A DNA stretch of 64,000 nucleotides from CBDBCU01 sp965243185 (GCA_965243185.1 OZ251531.1:186001-250000); one strand, 5' to 3'; positions 1 through 8,084 are shown, numbered from the stretch's first letter. Made by a program: numbers and translations. Notes: generated by a model from the letters alone, not told the origin.

Positions 1-1033
1 GTTGATAGGTGAACTCAATGGGACTCAGGTGGTCATCCTCTCCCGCCAGCACCAGATAGGGGCAGGTTATCCTTTCCCCCACGCCGGCCAAAGTCAGGGT
101 TTGGGCAAAGCGGTCGAACTCCGCCTCATCCTCATACCCGGCCATATACATAAAACGCAGCTTGAAAGTGGGCGAGGCCAGGTTAAAGATGGTATTCATC
201 CCCGGCTCGTGGCACACCGCCTGCACCGCGCATCCTTTGATGCGATGATCCACCGCCGCCACCTGCGTTCCCCAGAAAGACCCCATACTGTTGCCCCGAA
301 TGGCGATCCGCTCCGGGTCGATTTCCGGCTGCTCCCGCATCCACTCCAGCACCGTCCACCCGGCGTCAAACCAGTTATCGGAAGTCACCTGGATACCTCG
401 GTTCAGCGCCTCTTTCTGCCCCGGCCCGTCGATTGCCAGCACCGCCACGCCCCGCTCCAGTAGCCGGTCGCCGTACAGAGCCACCCCGGTCTCCTTGAAA
501 CTGTCCATCCCCGGAATGGACAGCACCGTCGGCCACGCCGCGCCCGGGGTATTATCCGGCAGATGCAGCCAAGCCGGGAGCGCGTTGCCGCAAAAGGGAA
601 TGTCCACCCGGCGAATGGGATGATTGGCGTATTGGGCGTACTTGGCGTAGCACTCGACCTTCTTTTCGCCCAGCCGGTCATTCTCCGGCGTATGGGCAAA
701 GATCGGCCACTGCGCGCTGCCGTACAGCAGGGCTGCGATAAAGTAGCTTTCCCGGGCGGCGACGCGATGCCCTTCCCTCTCGTGTTGTAGCGCCTTGCTT
801 TCCCGGCGGACGGCGGCCCGGCGAAACTCCCGGCTGGCATCGTTAAAGCGTTTGACCCGGGCCCGGACGCCGTTAAAATCCGGCGCCGCCTCCGGCCCGC
901 AGGGCCCCAGCGTATAGCCGATGCGCCGCTGATCCCACTCAATCCCCACCGTCTGCACCACCACATCCAGCAGCCACCGCTGCTCCTGCCACCGTTTCAT
1001 CCGGCCTTCAACCGACGACTCCATAGCGGGCAT
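1..1033 (-). CDS. alpha/beta hydrolase, FrsA/DUF1100-like (C-terminus beyond window)
   Basis: The reverse strand is open from ATG at 1033 to the window edge, about 344 codons. AAGGAG lies 9 nt before the ATG. The protein has a helical N-terminal half of about 150 residues, then an alpha/beta hydrolase core with a strand reading TVLSIPGMDS and a nucleophile elbow G-N-S-M-G with Ser near residue 249. A large N-terminal cap before the hydrolase core is typical of the FrsA/DUF1100 and 2,6-dihydroxypseudooxynicotine hydrolase group. These enzymes cleave esters, amides or C-C bonds of small molecules. The substrate cannot be read here. The catalytic His is probably outside the window. Confidence 0.8.
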   Translation of the reverse strand, partial: MPAMESSVEGRMKRWQEQRWLLDVVVQTVGIEWDQRRIGYTLGPCGPEAAPDFNGVRARVKRFNDASREFRRAAVRRESKALQHEREGHRVAARESYFIAALLYGSAQWPIFAHTPENDRLGEKKVECYAKYAQYANHPIRRVDIPFCGNALPAWLHLPDNTPGAAWPTVLSIPGMDSFKETGVALYGDRLLERGVAVLAIDGPGQKEALNRGIQVTSDNWFDAGWTVLEWMREQPEIDPERIAIRGNSMGSFWGTQVAAVDHRIKGCAVQAVCHEPGMNTIFNLASPTFKLRFMYMAGYEDEAEFDRFAQTLTLAGVGERITCPYLVLAGEDDHLSPIEFTYQ

Positions 1034-1072
1034 AATCAGCCGCTCCTTATTTCAGCATTTGGTTTGGGCGGT

Positions 1073-1078
1073 ATTGTA
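1073..1078 (-). promoter_or_regulatory. -10 box upstream of the hydrolase gene
   Basis: TACAAT on the minus strand lies about 40 nt before the ATG at 1033, giving a short leader that contains the AAGGAG site. No convincing -35 hexamer is seen. Confidence 0.4.
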
Positions 1079-1174
1079 GCATAAAACGGGGGTAAAACAG
1101 GGAATTAGGCAAGGCAACCCTGGCAGCTCATATTAAACTTGTTGAGAGATGAACCGGCTGTATCAGCATAAAAC

Positions 1175-1216
1175 AGAGTGGGCTGGAGAGGGACTAATCC
1201 CTCTCCAGCCCACTCT
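1175..1216 (-). terminator. strong hairpin terminator after the zinc-ribbon gene
   Basis: A perfect 19-bp stem (1175-1193 with 1198-1216) closes a 4-nt loop. On the minus strand it is followed by GTTTTATG. It lies 3 nt beyond the stop of the gene ending at 1219, so it probably ends that transcript before the hydrolase promoter. Confidence 0.8.
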
Positions 1217-1218
1217 AA

Positions 1219-1728
1219 TTATTCCACTGAAATAATCCTGACATTGCAATCGATGTCAGATTCGCCGACTGCCGTGGACGAAAGCGGTACGCCAAAGGAG
1301 TTCGCCGCTTCGTACCGCATAACGACGCGACGGGGAAAACTTCCACCGGAGTAGGTGGTCTCAACGTGCTTAAAGGTCGAAGGAGCTTTAAGCGTGTTCT
1401 TAATCAGACGCTCAAACTTGACGTGGTTGCCATCCCACCGGTCAAAACACCTTTCCCACCGCGTCTCGGTCGGACTGCTAGACCCCGAATCGTCCCCCGA
1501 TCCGCTAGCTATGGCGATAAGGATAACAAGAAAGAACAGGCCAAGCAGCCCGCCGCAGCCAATCAACCCCCACTTGGTACAACCTTTCTTAACGGCGTCG
1601 TCCTGCTGCTGATTAACCGGCTCTTGGACAGGGGATGCGGCGGGGGGGATTTCCCGACTAACACCGCAATGGGTGCAGAACTTTGCGCTGTCGGCTACTT
1701 CGCCGCCGCAACTAGGGCAATAAGGCAT
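1219..1728 (-). CDS. zinc-ribbon membrane-anchored protein
   Basis: This 169-residue protein starts with a four-cysteine zinc ribbon (CPSCGG near residue 4 and CTHCG near residue 19). A Gln/Pro linker follows, then one hydrophobic segment (about residues 55-75, GLLGLFFLVILIA). A polar C-terminal domain of about 90 residues faces the other side of the membrane. The start has an excellent ribosome site, TAGGAGG, 5 nt before ATG. Ribbon-linker-TM-tail proteins are common in Chloroflexota and their roles are mostly unknown. The C-terminal domain includes a phrase (LKAPSTFKHVET) seen in other predicted secreted domains of this kind. Function is not assignable. Confidence 0.8.
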   Translation of the reverse strand: MPYCPSCGGEVADSAKFCTHCGVSREIPPAASPVQEPVNQQQDDAVKKGCTKWGLIGCGGLLGLFFLVILIAIASGSGDDSGSSSPTETRWERCFDRWDGNHVKFERLIKNTLKAPSTFKHVETTYSGGSFPRRVVMRYEAANSFGVPLSSTAVGESDIDCNVRIISVE

Positions 1729-1737
1729 AGATACCTC

Positions 1738-1962
1738 CTAATTCCGCGAAAATTCCCGGGGACGGGCCAGATCTATCCCTTCCAAAGGACAAGCCGCCAA
1801 CAGTTCCTTGAAATCCAGGCCGGCATAGTCCGCCGCCGCCGGCATCTTGGCCTGATGCTGCTGGCAATAATCCTCCGGCCCGACGCTGCGCCGGCAATCC
1901 GGCCCGGCGGCCGTTATGCCGGCGCGGTAAGCCTTTTGTCCCCGCTTTTTATCCGACGCCAT
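1738..1962 (-). CDS. small hypothetical protein
   Basis: A 74-codon ORF ends 9 nt before the start of the zinc-ribbon gene and runs the same way. GGGGGT lies a few nt before its ATG, a weak ribosome site. The protein begins with a basic stretch (MASDKKRGQKAYRAG) and carries two cysteines and a CQQH element, so a small metal-binding fold is possible. No family is recognised. Spacing suggests co-transcription with the downstream membrane protein. Confidence 0.45.
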   Translation of the reverse strand: MASDKKRGQKAYRAGITAAGPDCRRSVGPEDYCQQHQAKMPAAADYAGLDFKELLAACPLEGIDLARPREFSRN

Positions 1963-2069
1963 ATTTACCCCCGGTAGCGTGTCTGAACTTGCCCAACAGT
2001 CTAGCGCAAAAGCCGTCCCAAAGCAAACTTAACGCTGGATGGGCGATTGCCCGCCCCCATCCCTTAACC

Positions 2070-3455
2070 CTACCCCCGCCGCCGCTGGTTGCGGTAGTTG
2101 GGGGCGGTTATCGCGTGCCAATCTACCATCGCCCCGTCCATCAGGCGGGAGCCGATACGCGGTTTCATCCCTTCAAGTTCCTCCGCGCTGAACACCGAAG
2201 TTAGCACCGTGGGCAGTCGGGTATCGTAGCGATAGACCACAATCTGGTACAGCTTTTCCTCAGCCCAAGGGGTGCTGCTTTCGGTGCCCAAATCGTCCAG
2301 AATCAGCAGCGGCGCCGTCTTGACCTGCTCGAACAGTTCATCGTAGCTGATGGGACTGTCCGGGCTGAAGGCCCCCCGCAAATGGTCGAGCAGGGCCGGC
2401 ACAAAGGTATAGAAGGCCGGCCGGCCGCGCCGGATGCTTTCCCCGGCAATGGCTACCGCCAGATGGGTCTTGCCGCAGCCGCGGGGGCCGGTAAGCAGCA
2501 ACCAGCCCCTCGGGTGTTCGGCGAAGGCAGCCGTAGCCTGCTTGGCCCGGTTCAGCGTCTCCCGTCCGGCGGCGTCAGCATTAACGCCGCCCCAAGGGTC
2601 AAAGGCGTCAAAAGTCATCCGCTGTCGCATATCCCCTGGTATATCCCCCACCCGCCGCGCCAAACGGGTATTATGCTCCCCCAAGCGAAACACCCGGGAA
2701 AAGCCGCCGGCGGTTTCCATACGGGTACGCAGCCCTTCGTCAAGCCGCTCGACCGGCCCCCGCACGGTGATAATGGTCGGCAGGGCGGCGTTAAAGCGAT
2801 GGTTCAGTATCTGAAACAGCTTTTCCTGCGCCCAAGGGGTGGTAGCCTGAACACTCAAGTCATCCAACGCCAGCACCGGCACATTGCGAACCTGCTCGAA
2901 CAGGTCATCATAGGAAACCGGATTGTCCGGGGCATAGGTAGCCCGCAGATGGTCCAGCAGGTCGGCGGCCACGATAAAATAGGTGGTAAAGCCCAATTCA
3001 ATGCAGCGATTGGCTGTCGCTACCGCCAACTGCGTCTTGCCGCTGCCGCTGGGGCCGGTAAAGGTCATCCAGCCTTGGGGATTGGCGGCAAAGGCGGCGG
3101 CCGCTTCCCGGGCCGCCCGGAACATTCCTTGGCTGACCGCATCCGGCAGCGGCCCCTCCGGACGGATATTGTCCAGGGTGATGCGGCGGAGTTCGCCCAA
3201 GTTGCTGTAGCGATGCAGGGCGGCGACCCGCCCGGCCGGTTCCTGCTCCTGGCAACGGCAGGGAAACGCCTCGCCAAAATCTGGATGACCCACCGGCACC
3301 CGCTTGCTGACCCAGCCGGCGCCGTGGCAGATAGGGCAAGGCTCCCCCTCCGGCTCCTCCGGGCTGATGCTGGGGATGCCCGCCCTATCGCCATTGATAG
3401 TCCTCCGGGTACTGGGGTCGGCGATCCGGCGCAGAATGTCGCCCAGGCTTTCCAT
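2070..3455 (-). CDS. tandem double-AAA+ DnaC/IstB-type helicase loader
   Basis: The start is ATG 3455 (MESLGDILRR), preceded by AGGAGAGG. An in-frame ATG at 3503 has no such site. The 461-residue protein has a Cys cluster (CPIC about 40-43, CRC about 66-68), then two complete DnaC-type AAA+ modules. Module 1 has Walker A GPSGSGKT (about 134-141) and Walker B LALDD. Module 2 has Walker A GPRGCGKT (about 323-330) and Walker B LILDDLGTE. DnaC/DnaI family proteins load the DnaB helicase with ATP. Normal members have one AAA+ module and about 250-330 residues. The modules share phrases such as LLDHLR and YDLFEQV, so they arose by internal duplication. The gene overlaps the upstream dnaD-like gene by 71 bp in another frame. 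Confidence 0.85.
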   Translation of the reverse strand: MESLGDILRRIADPSTRRTINGDRAGIPSISPEEPEGEPCPICHGAGWVSKRVPVGHPDFGEAFPCRCQEQEPAGRVAALHRYSNLGELRRITLDNIRPEGPLPDAVSQGMFRAAREAAAAFAANPQGWMTFTGPSGSGKTQLAVATANRCIELGFTTYFIVAADLLDHLRATYAPDNPVSYDDLFEQVRNVPVLALDDLSVQATTPWAQEKLFQILNHRFNAALPTIITVRGPVERLDEGLRTRMETAGGFSRVFRLGEHNTRLARRVGDIPGDMRQRMTFDAFDPWGGVNADAAGRETLNRAKQATAAFAEHPRGWLLLTGPRGCGKTHLAVAIAGESIRRGRPAFYTFVPALLDHLRGAFSPDSPISYDELFEQVKTAPLLILDDLGTESSTPWAEEKLYQIVVYRYDTRLPTVLTSVFSAEELEGMKPRIGSRLMDGAMVDWHAITAPNYRNQRRRG

Positions 3456-4191
3456 TCTCAATCCTCTCCTCTGGCCAAAGAGTAGCCCCGGCTTTGACGC
3501 CAATGCCGGGCGCGGCGGCCGGCGCGCTGTCGGCCGATTTTGCCAAGTCGATTTTGCCCTCGGCCGCCCAACGGCGCAGAATGGCCGCTATATAGCTCCA
3601 ACTGCGCTTGTTTTCCCGGATGGCAATGTCAAAGGCGGCGGCAATCCAACTTTCCGGGTAGCTGTCCTCCGCCTCTTGCAAGTAAGCCGCCATTTGCGGG
3701 CCAATCAAGCCGATATTGTCCTCATAAAGGGCGTAGATGTTGGGACGATTGCCGGCCGGCGGTTCCGGGGCGGCCGGCTCCACCGGGTCGAACTGCGCCC
3801 CATCCGACGGAACCGGCGTAGCGCCATCGGCCGCTTGCCGGGCTAAATGGCGGCGGTTGGCGGCGGTGTTCAGCAGGTAGCGGGGGCTATCCCCGCCGGC
3901 CGCCGGGACGGGCAGCAAGGTTTTGCGGGCAACGGCTTGCGCCAATCCCCGCCGTACTTGTTCCGGCGGATTGCCGCCCAGGGATTTGACCCCTTGCCGC
4001 AGCGTCGGGTCGTTCAGCAGTTCGTCCTCGCTCAAAGCGCGGATGGCAACCCGCTTTTGGCTCAGCAGCCAGAAAGCGCGCAAAGTTACTTTCAGTTCCG
4101 CCGCATCCTCAATTTCCGCCAGCAGGGAATTAAAGAAAGGGTCGGGAACCGGCGTGGCCCGGACATTGGCCGGAAAGCCGTTAAAGGCCAT
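3385..4191 (-). CDS. DnaD-domain primosomal protein
   Basis: This 268-residue protein has an N-terminal part of about 120 residues with winged-helix-like composition (LRAFWLLSQKR). An Ala/Pro-rich linker leads to a C-terminal DnaD/DnaB_2 domain (about 150-215). That domain contains NIYALYEDNIGLIGP, a helix with YPESWIAAAFDIA, and NKRSWSYIAAILRRW, the hallmark pattern of the family. DnaD proteins act in primosome assembly in Gram-positive bacteria. Its place between the replicative helicase and the DnaC-like loader gives a complete helicase-loading cassette. It starts 2 nt from the dnaB stop, so the genes are translationally close. The tail after 240 is low-complexity. Confidence 0.85.
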   Translation of the reverse strand: MAFNGFPANVRATPVPDPFFNSLLAEIEDAAELKVTLRAFWLLSQKRVAIRALSEDELLNDPTLRQGVKSLGGNPPEQVRRGLAQAVARKTLLPVPAAGGDSPRYLLNTAANRRHLARQAADGATPVPSDGAQFDPVEPAAPEPPAGNRPNIYALYEDNIGLIGPQMAAYLQEAEDSYPESWIAAAFDIAIRENKRSWSYIAAILRRWAAEGKIDLAKSADSAPAAAPGIGVKAGATLWPEERIENGKPGRHSAPDRRPQYPEDYQWR

Positions 4192-4193
4192 GG

Positions 4194-5573
4194 CTAAAAC
4201 TCCTCGTCGCCGCGGCCCAAGGCGTCAAAGCGCACCAAGTTGCTGCGAAACCGCAACTTGACGCTGCCCACCGGCCCGTGCCGGTGCTTGGCGACGATTA
4301 TCTCCGCAATGTTGCGGGGATAGGGCCGGTCGGGAAAGTGCTGCTGCCAATCCTCCTCGGTGTAATAGACATCCTCCCGGTAGATGAACATTACAATGTC
4401 GGCGTCCTGCTCAATGGAGCCGCTGTCCCGCAAGTCGGAAAGCTGCGGCCGGTGACCGGGGCGGCCTTCGACGATGCGGCTGAGCTGGGAGCAGGTTACG
4501 ATGGGAATCCGCAAATCCCGGGCCATGCCCTTGAGGGAGCGGGAGATTTCGCTGATTTCCTGTACCCGGTTTTCCCCCACCCGGCCGCTGCGATTCTGCC
4601 CCGGAATCAGCTGCAAATAGTCCACCACCAGCAAATCCAGCCCGTCGGGACTGAGGGACAGCCGCCGCGCCTTGCCGCGCATTTCCACGATGCCCTGAAA
4701 GGGGGTATCGTCGATATAGACCGGCAGCTCCGACAGTTCGCCGATGGAGTCGTTGACCCGCTGTTCCTCCGGTTCGGACAGCAGCCCCAAGCGCAGGCGG
4801 TGGGCGTCCACTTCGGCATCGCTGGACAGGATGCGGATGCCCAACTGCTCCCGGCTCATTTCCAAGCTGAAAATGCCCACGGTAGCCCCGTTGCGGGCGG
4901 CGCTGATGGATACATTGACCGCCAAGGCGCTTTTGCCCAAACCGGGACGGGCCCCTAATATCAGCATATCGGAACGCTGCATCCCGCCCAGCAGTTGATC
5001 CAGGTCATTATAGCCGGTCATTACCGGAGCGGTGTCATCGAGGGCCGGATCCGCCAGGGCCGCCCGGTCTTCGAGGAACTGGTCATAAATCTGCCGCAGG
5101 GAAACAAAGCCGCGTTCCGGCTGATTGTCCCGCACCTTGAACAGCACATCCTCGGCCTGCCGCAGGGTAGTCTCCACATCGGCGGTGTCGGCGTAACCCA
5201 AGGCGGAGATGCGGCCGCCGGCGTTAATCAGCCGGCGCATTACCGAAGTGCGGGAAACCAGTTGCGCGTAGTATTCGGCGTGGGTCGAAGTGGGCGTTAC
5301 CGAAACCAGATGGCTCAGATACGCCATCCCGCCCACATTTTCCAGTTGGCCGGTGCGCTGCAACTCCCGGGCCAGCGTAACCTGGTCAATGGCTTCGTTG
5401 CGCTGAAACAGGTCCGTAGTGGCGGCAAAGCACAGCCGGTTTTTCTCCCGATAGAAGTCCTCCGGCTTAATCAGATGGGAGACCTGGAGAAAGGAATCGC
5501 TGTCAATCAGCAGCGACCCGATAACGGCTTCCTCGGCCTCGATGTCGTGGGGCAGCAACTGCTCCGCGTACAT
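4194..5573 (-). CDS. dnaB: replicative DNA helicase DnaB
   Basis: At 459 residues this is full length for DnaB. The N-terminal domain begins LLPHDIEAEEAVIGSLLID, the usual DnaB opening. The RecA-like motor domain carries Walker A GARPGLGKS, SLEMSREQL, Walker B LLVVDYLQL and the H4 region SQLSRIVEGRPGHRPQLSDL with the family's RDSGSIEQDAD signature. DnaB unwinds DNA 5' to 3' at the replication fork. The start lies 7 nt after the rplI stop, and rplI-dnaB is a common bacterial pairing. No intein is present. Confidence 0.97.
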   Translation of the reverse strand: MYAEQLLPHDIEAEEAVIGSLLIDSDSFLQVSHLIKPEDFYREKNRLCFAATTDLFQRNEAIDQVTLARELQRTGQLENVGGMAYLSHLVSVTPTSTHAEYYAQLVSRTSVMRRLINAGGRISALGYADTADVETTLRQAEDVLFKVRDNQPERGFVSLRQIYDQFLEDRAALADPALDDTAPVMTGYNDLDQLLGGMQRSDMLILGARPGLGKSALAVNVSISAARNGATVGIFSLEMSREQLGIRILSSDAEVDAHRLRLGLLSEPEEQRVNDSIGELSELPVYIDDTPFQGIVEMRGKARRLSLSPDGLDLLVVDYLQLIPGQNRSGRVGENRVQEISEISRSLKGMARDLRIPIVTCSQLSRIVEGRPGHRPQLSDLRDSGSIEQDADIVMFIYREDVYYTEEDWQQHFPDRPYPRNIAEIIVAKHRHGPVGSVKLRFRSNLVRFDALGRGDEEF

Positions 5574-5580
5574 TGCCCGC

Positions 5581-6030
5581 CTACTCTGCGGCCTCGGCGA
5601 TGATGTTGATGGTGGCCTGGATGTCCGCCGACAGGCGCAGGGCCGCGGCGTACTCCCCCGGCTCCCGGATGGGGTCGATGGTGGACACCAGGCGGCGGTC
5701 GATGTCCCGGCCCAAAGTTTCGGTCAGGGCTTCGGCGATGCGGGTGTCGGTGATGGCGCCGTAGTAGCGGCCGGTGGGCGTAACCCGGGCCGCCAGGGTA
5801 ATGGTAGTGTTGTCCAGCAGTTGGGCCAACTCCTCCATAACCTGGGTTTCCCGGGCCCGCTGCTGGTCGCCCGCCGTCTTGATTTTATGGGCGCGCTTGA
5901 GAATTTCCGGGGTGGCAACTTGGGCCAGCCGCTGGGGAATCAGATAGTTGCGGGCGTAGCCGTCGGCCACCCGCTTGATTTCCCCGGCGTGGGCCTGGTT
6001 CGGCACATCCTGCAAAAAGATGACTTGCAT
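5581..6030 (-). CDS. rplI: 50S ribosomal protein bL9
   Basis: The start at ATG 6030 gives MQVIFLQDVPN and 149 residues, the usual L9 length. GGAAAGGAAAAGG precedes it. An upstream in-frame ATG at 6156 would add an unrelated extension. The N-terminal domain holds the L9 signature (GEIKRVADGYARNYLIP). A long helix follows and then a C-terminal domain with TGRYYGAIT. L9 binds 23S rRNA at the base of the L1 stalk. It heads the rplI-dnaB-dnaD-dnaC transcription unit. The usual partners rpsF, ssb and rpsR are not in the window. Confidence 0.96.
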   Translation of the reverse strand: MQVIFLQDVPNQAHAGEIKRVADGYARNYLIPQRLAQVATPEILKRAHKIKTAGDQQRARETQVMEELAQLLDNTTITLAARVTPTGRYYGAITDTRIAEALTETLGRDIDRRLVSTIDPIREPGEYAAALRLSADIQATINIIAEAAE

Positions 6031-6072
6031 AAACCTTTTCCTTTCCTGAAATGGTGAATAGGCGTGGCGGCT

Positions 6073-6078
6073 ATTATA
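6073..6078 (-). promoter_or_regulatory. -10 box for rplI-dnaB unit
   Basis: TATAAT on the minus strand sits 42 nt before the rplI ATG. The -35 region is weak by eye. Confidence 0.5.
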
Positions 6079-6211
6079 CCCCAAAAGCGGTAACGGGGGA
6101 AAGGGGGCGGGCGACGCCGTTTCGTTCCTTTGGGGATGCTGCGGTAATATAAGCAAATAGCGTACCCTTGAAAATCATCCATAATCGAACAGAATCCAAT
6201 GCGGTAAGGTA

Positions 6212-6240
6212 TTGACAAAGTTTCCGCCGCCGGTTACTCT
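6212..6240 (+). promoter_or_regulatory. strong promoter of a mini transcription unit
   Basis: TTGACA (6212-6217), a 17-nt spacer and TACTCT (6235-6240) form a near-consensus promoter. It drives the short unit that ends at the terminator at 6541-6578. Confidence 0.7.
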
Positions 6241-6304
6241 ATTTATAGAGCAAAGGGCGATGTGTAACCCGCCCGGCTCACGAAATCCGGCAAGGAGGGT
6301 GAAA

Positions 6305-6391
6305 ATGGTTAAGGTTTTCGAGCTGAACCACGAATGGATTTTTCCTTGTACCGTCCCTGCCGGCGCGGAATGGCAAGGGGCAACCGAGTAA
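6305..6391 (+). CDS. 28-residue mini-protein, unknown
   Basis: ATG 6305 follows an excellent ribosome site, AAGGAGG, with 6 nt spacing. The peptide begins MVKVFELNHEWIF and contains two Trp and one Cys. The strong promoter, ribosome site and terminator around it argue that it is translated. No family is recognised. It could instead be a leader peptide or the coding part of a dual-function RNA. Confidence 0.5.
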   Translation: MVKVFELNHEWIFPCTVPAGAEWQGATE

Positions 6392-6393
6392 GG

Positions 6394-6504
6394 ATGCCTG
6401 AATTCCCCCGGCAGGGCTGGTTAAAAGGCGTAAGTCCCGCAAAGCGCGCCAAGGTAACCAAAGTCTTGGCTGATGAGCTTCAGGAAGGGTTCATCCGGCA
6501 GTGA
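6394..6504 (+). CDS. 36-residue mini-protein, unknown
   Basis: ATG 6394 lies 2 nt after the stop of the preceding mini-ORF, so translation is probably coupled. The peptide is basic in its middle (SPAKRAKVTKVLADEL) and ends FIRQ. It fills the space up to the terminator. No family is recognised. A two-peptide arrangement would fit a very small toxin-antitoxin or regulatory pair, but that is inference only. Confidence 0.4.
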   Translation: MPEFPRQGWLKGVSPAKRAKVTKVLADELQEGFIRQ

Positions 6505-6540
6505 TTGTCGGGAGGGTGGGATAACGCAGCGCAAGCAGGT

Positions 6541-6578
6541 CAGGGCCCGGTAGGTTTATCGGGCCCTGATTGTTTTTG
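6541..6578 (+). terminator. rho-independent terminator
   Basis: CAGGGCCCG (6541-6549) pairs perfectly with CGGGCCCTG (6560-6568) and is followed by ATTGTTTTTG. It closes the mini unit that begins at 6212. Confidence 0.85.
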
Positions 6579-6638
6579 TGGGGAAAAGGGCGGCCGGCGC
6601 TTTCCGCAACGCTGGCAGACAATCCCGGCCGGCTGTGG

Positions 6639-6644
6639 TATAAT
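6639..6644 (+). promoter_or_regulatory. -10 box of the coiled-coil gene
   Basis: TATAAT lies 24 nt before ATG 6669. CGGAGGG follows in the leader, 13 nt from the start. Confidence 0.55.
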
Positions 6645-6668
6645 GTTCCCGGAGGGTAAATCTGCGCT

Positions 6669-7406
6669 ATGACCACCACTACCATCAACGACATCGCTGA
6701 CTTGGCCCGCATTTTGCGGGAACAACCGGAATGGGCCGACACCATCCGGGGCATCCTGCTGGGCCAGGAATTGATTGAACTGCCGAACCGGTTCGCCGAG
6801 TTCGTCGAGCTTACGCAGCAGAATTTTCAACTGCTCCGCGAGCAGCAGAAAGCCGATATGGCGGAACTGAAAACCGTGGTGTTCGGTCTTGAAAACCGGG
6901 TGTCCGGCCTTGAGACCGAGGTGTCCGGCCTCAATGTCCGGGTAACCCGTCTGGAGGGGAAAATGGATAACGCTCTGGGGTCTAACTACCAGAACAAGGT
7001 AGCCCGGAATATGCACAGCATCTTGGGGCAGCATTTGGACTTGACCCGAGTCAAAGTTCTGCGCGGCTATCAAAATGACCCGGACGCCGACTTTATGGAA
7101 CGGCTCTACCAAGCCGAGGAACAGGGAATTATCACCCATCAGCAAAGCAACGACCTGCTACTGGTGGATATTATCTGCATCGGCCGCCGGCGGGCTAACC
7201 GGGACGAGGAAATTGCCCTGGCTATCGAAACTTCCGTCACCATTGGCGATAACGATGTTGTGCGAGCGGCCCGGCGGTCTGAAATTCTGGCCGCCATCCT
7301 GAAACTGCCGGCCCAAGCCGCCGTCGTTGGCGATTCCGTTGACCCGCCCCGGACTGCCTTGGCCGCCGACTATCAAGTCTCCGTAATTCTGCACCCGGAC
7401 GAATAA
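6669..7406 (+). CDS. coiled-coil protein with nuclease-fold-like C-terminal domain
   Basis: This 245-residue protein opens with a helical region (DLARILREQPEWADTIRGILLG). A coiled coil follows (about 50-105), including the repeat GLENRVSGLETEVSGLNVRV, and then an alpha/beta domain. That domain contains LLLVDIICIGRR followed by EIALAIETSVTI and an arginine-rich helix. D...E-x-S after hydrophobic strands resembles a PD-(D/E)XK nuclease core without the standard lysine. Proteins of this design are frequent in Chloroflexota and cyanobacteria as DUF3782-like uncharacterised proteins. No partner gene is evident. The function remains open. Confidence 0.6.
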   Translation: MTTTTINDIADLARILREQPEWADTIRGILLGQELIELPNRFAEFVELTQQNFQLLREQQKADMAELKTVVFGLENRVSGLETEVSGLNVRVTRLEGKMDNALGSNYQNKVARNMHSILGQHLDLTRVKVLRGYQNDPDADFMERLYQAEEQGIITHQQSNDLLLVDIICIGRRRANRDEEIALAIETSVTIGDNDVVRAARRSEILAAILKLPAQAAVVGDSVDPPRTALAADYQVSVILHPDE

Positions 7407-7434
7407 ACAAACGCCCGGCAATCCCGGCTCGGCA

Positions 7435-8061
7435 TTACCCTAGCGCCGCCCGGTACTCCTCCGGGGTGTTCAAGTCCCACAATGCTTCCGGTGTATCCAC
7501 CTCCGCCCGGTGGATGAATGCCTTATGCCGCTCCATTACCGCCCGCAATCCCTGCGTTTCCTCAGTTATTCCCAACAGGTCGTCCAGCAAAGCGGCGTCC
7601 ACAATGACCGGATGGCCGCCTTTGCCCCGGTAGGCGGGAATTGTAATCAGAGCGGCGGCCGCCCGGTGCTGCCGCAGCAGATAGTCCAGCAGTTCGGCGC
7701 GGCGCGGCTGATCCACATTCAGTATCAGGATAGTTTGCGGGTTATGGGCGGACAAAGCCCGCAAGCCGGCTTTAATGGAAGTAGTTTTCCCCTGCAAATA
7801 GTCCGGGTTGACTACCCAGTCGAGGCCGGGGCAAGCCGCCTTTTCCGACTGCAATACTTCCTGCAATTCGGCGGCGCGGTGGCCCAAGACTACCATCAGG
7901 CAGCCGACTCCGGCGGTATCCAGGGCGGCCAGCTGATGGGAGAGCAAAGTAGTTCCCTGCCAGGGCAGCAGGGCTTTCAGCTGCCCCATCCGGCGGGATT
8001 CCCCGGCGGCCAATAGCAGGGCCGCCGTTTTCGGATCCTTTGCCGGCTCGATTTCCGCCAT
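7435..8061 (-). CDS. MocA-like molybdenum cofactor nucleotidyltransferase
   Basis: This 208-residue protein carries the MobA/MocA signature AALLLAAGESRRMG followed by KALLPWQG, a Rossmann-like nucleotide-binding start. LNVDQPR is the metal and nucleotide site. The C-terminal part contains GKGGHPVIVD. MocA-type enzymes transfer CMP to molybdopterin to make the cytosine dinucleotide cofactor of xanthine dehydrogenase-type enzymes. It stands 23 bp downstream of the XdhC-family gene on the same strand, which supports a role in maturing a molybdenum hydroxylase. No hydroxylase structural gene lies in the window. Confidence 0.85.
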   Translation of the reverse strand: MAEIEPAKDPKTAALLLAAGESRRMGQLKALLPWQGTTLLSHQLAALDTAGVGCLMVVLGHRAAELQEVLQSEKAACPGLDWVVNPDYLQGKTTSIKAGLRALSAHNPQTILILNVDQPRRAELLDYLLRQHRAAAALITIPAYRGKGGHPVIVDAALLDDLLGITEETQGLRAVMERHKAFIHRAEVDTPEALWDLNTPEEYRAALG

Positions 8062-8084
8062 CCCTTATCCGTCCGCCGCCGGGA

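Noticed and set aside
403..966. 187-codon minus-strand ORF with Arg/Trp-rich translation
   Set aside because: It is the hydrolase gene read in another frame. The true frame has GNSMG and a ribosome site.
6247..6575. tmRNA or RNase P RNA in the mini transcription unit
   Set aside because: Length fits, but there is no tRNA-like end, no tag frame and no conserved core sequence.
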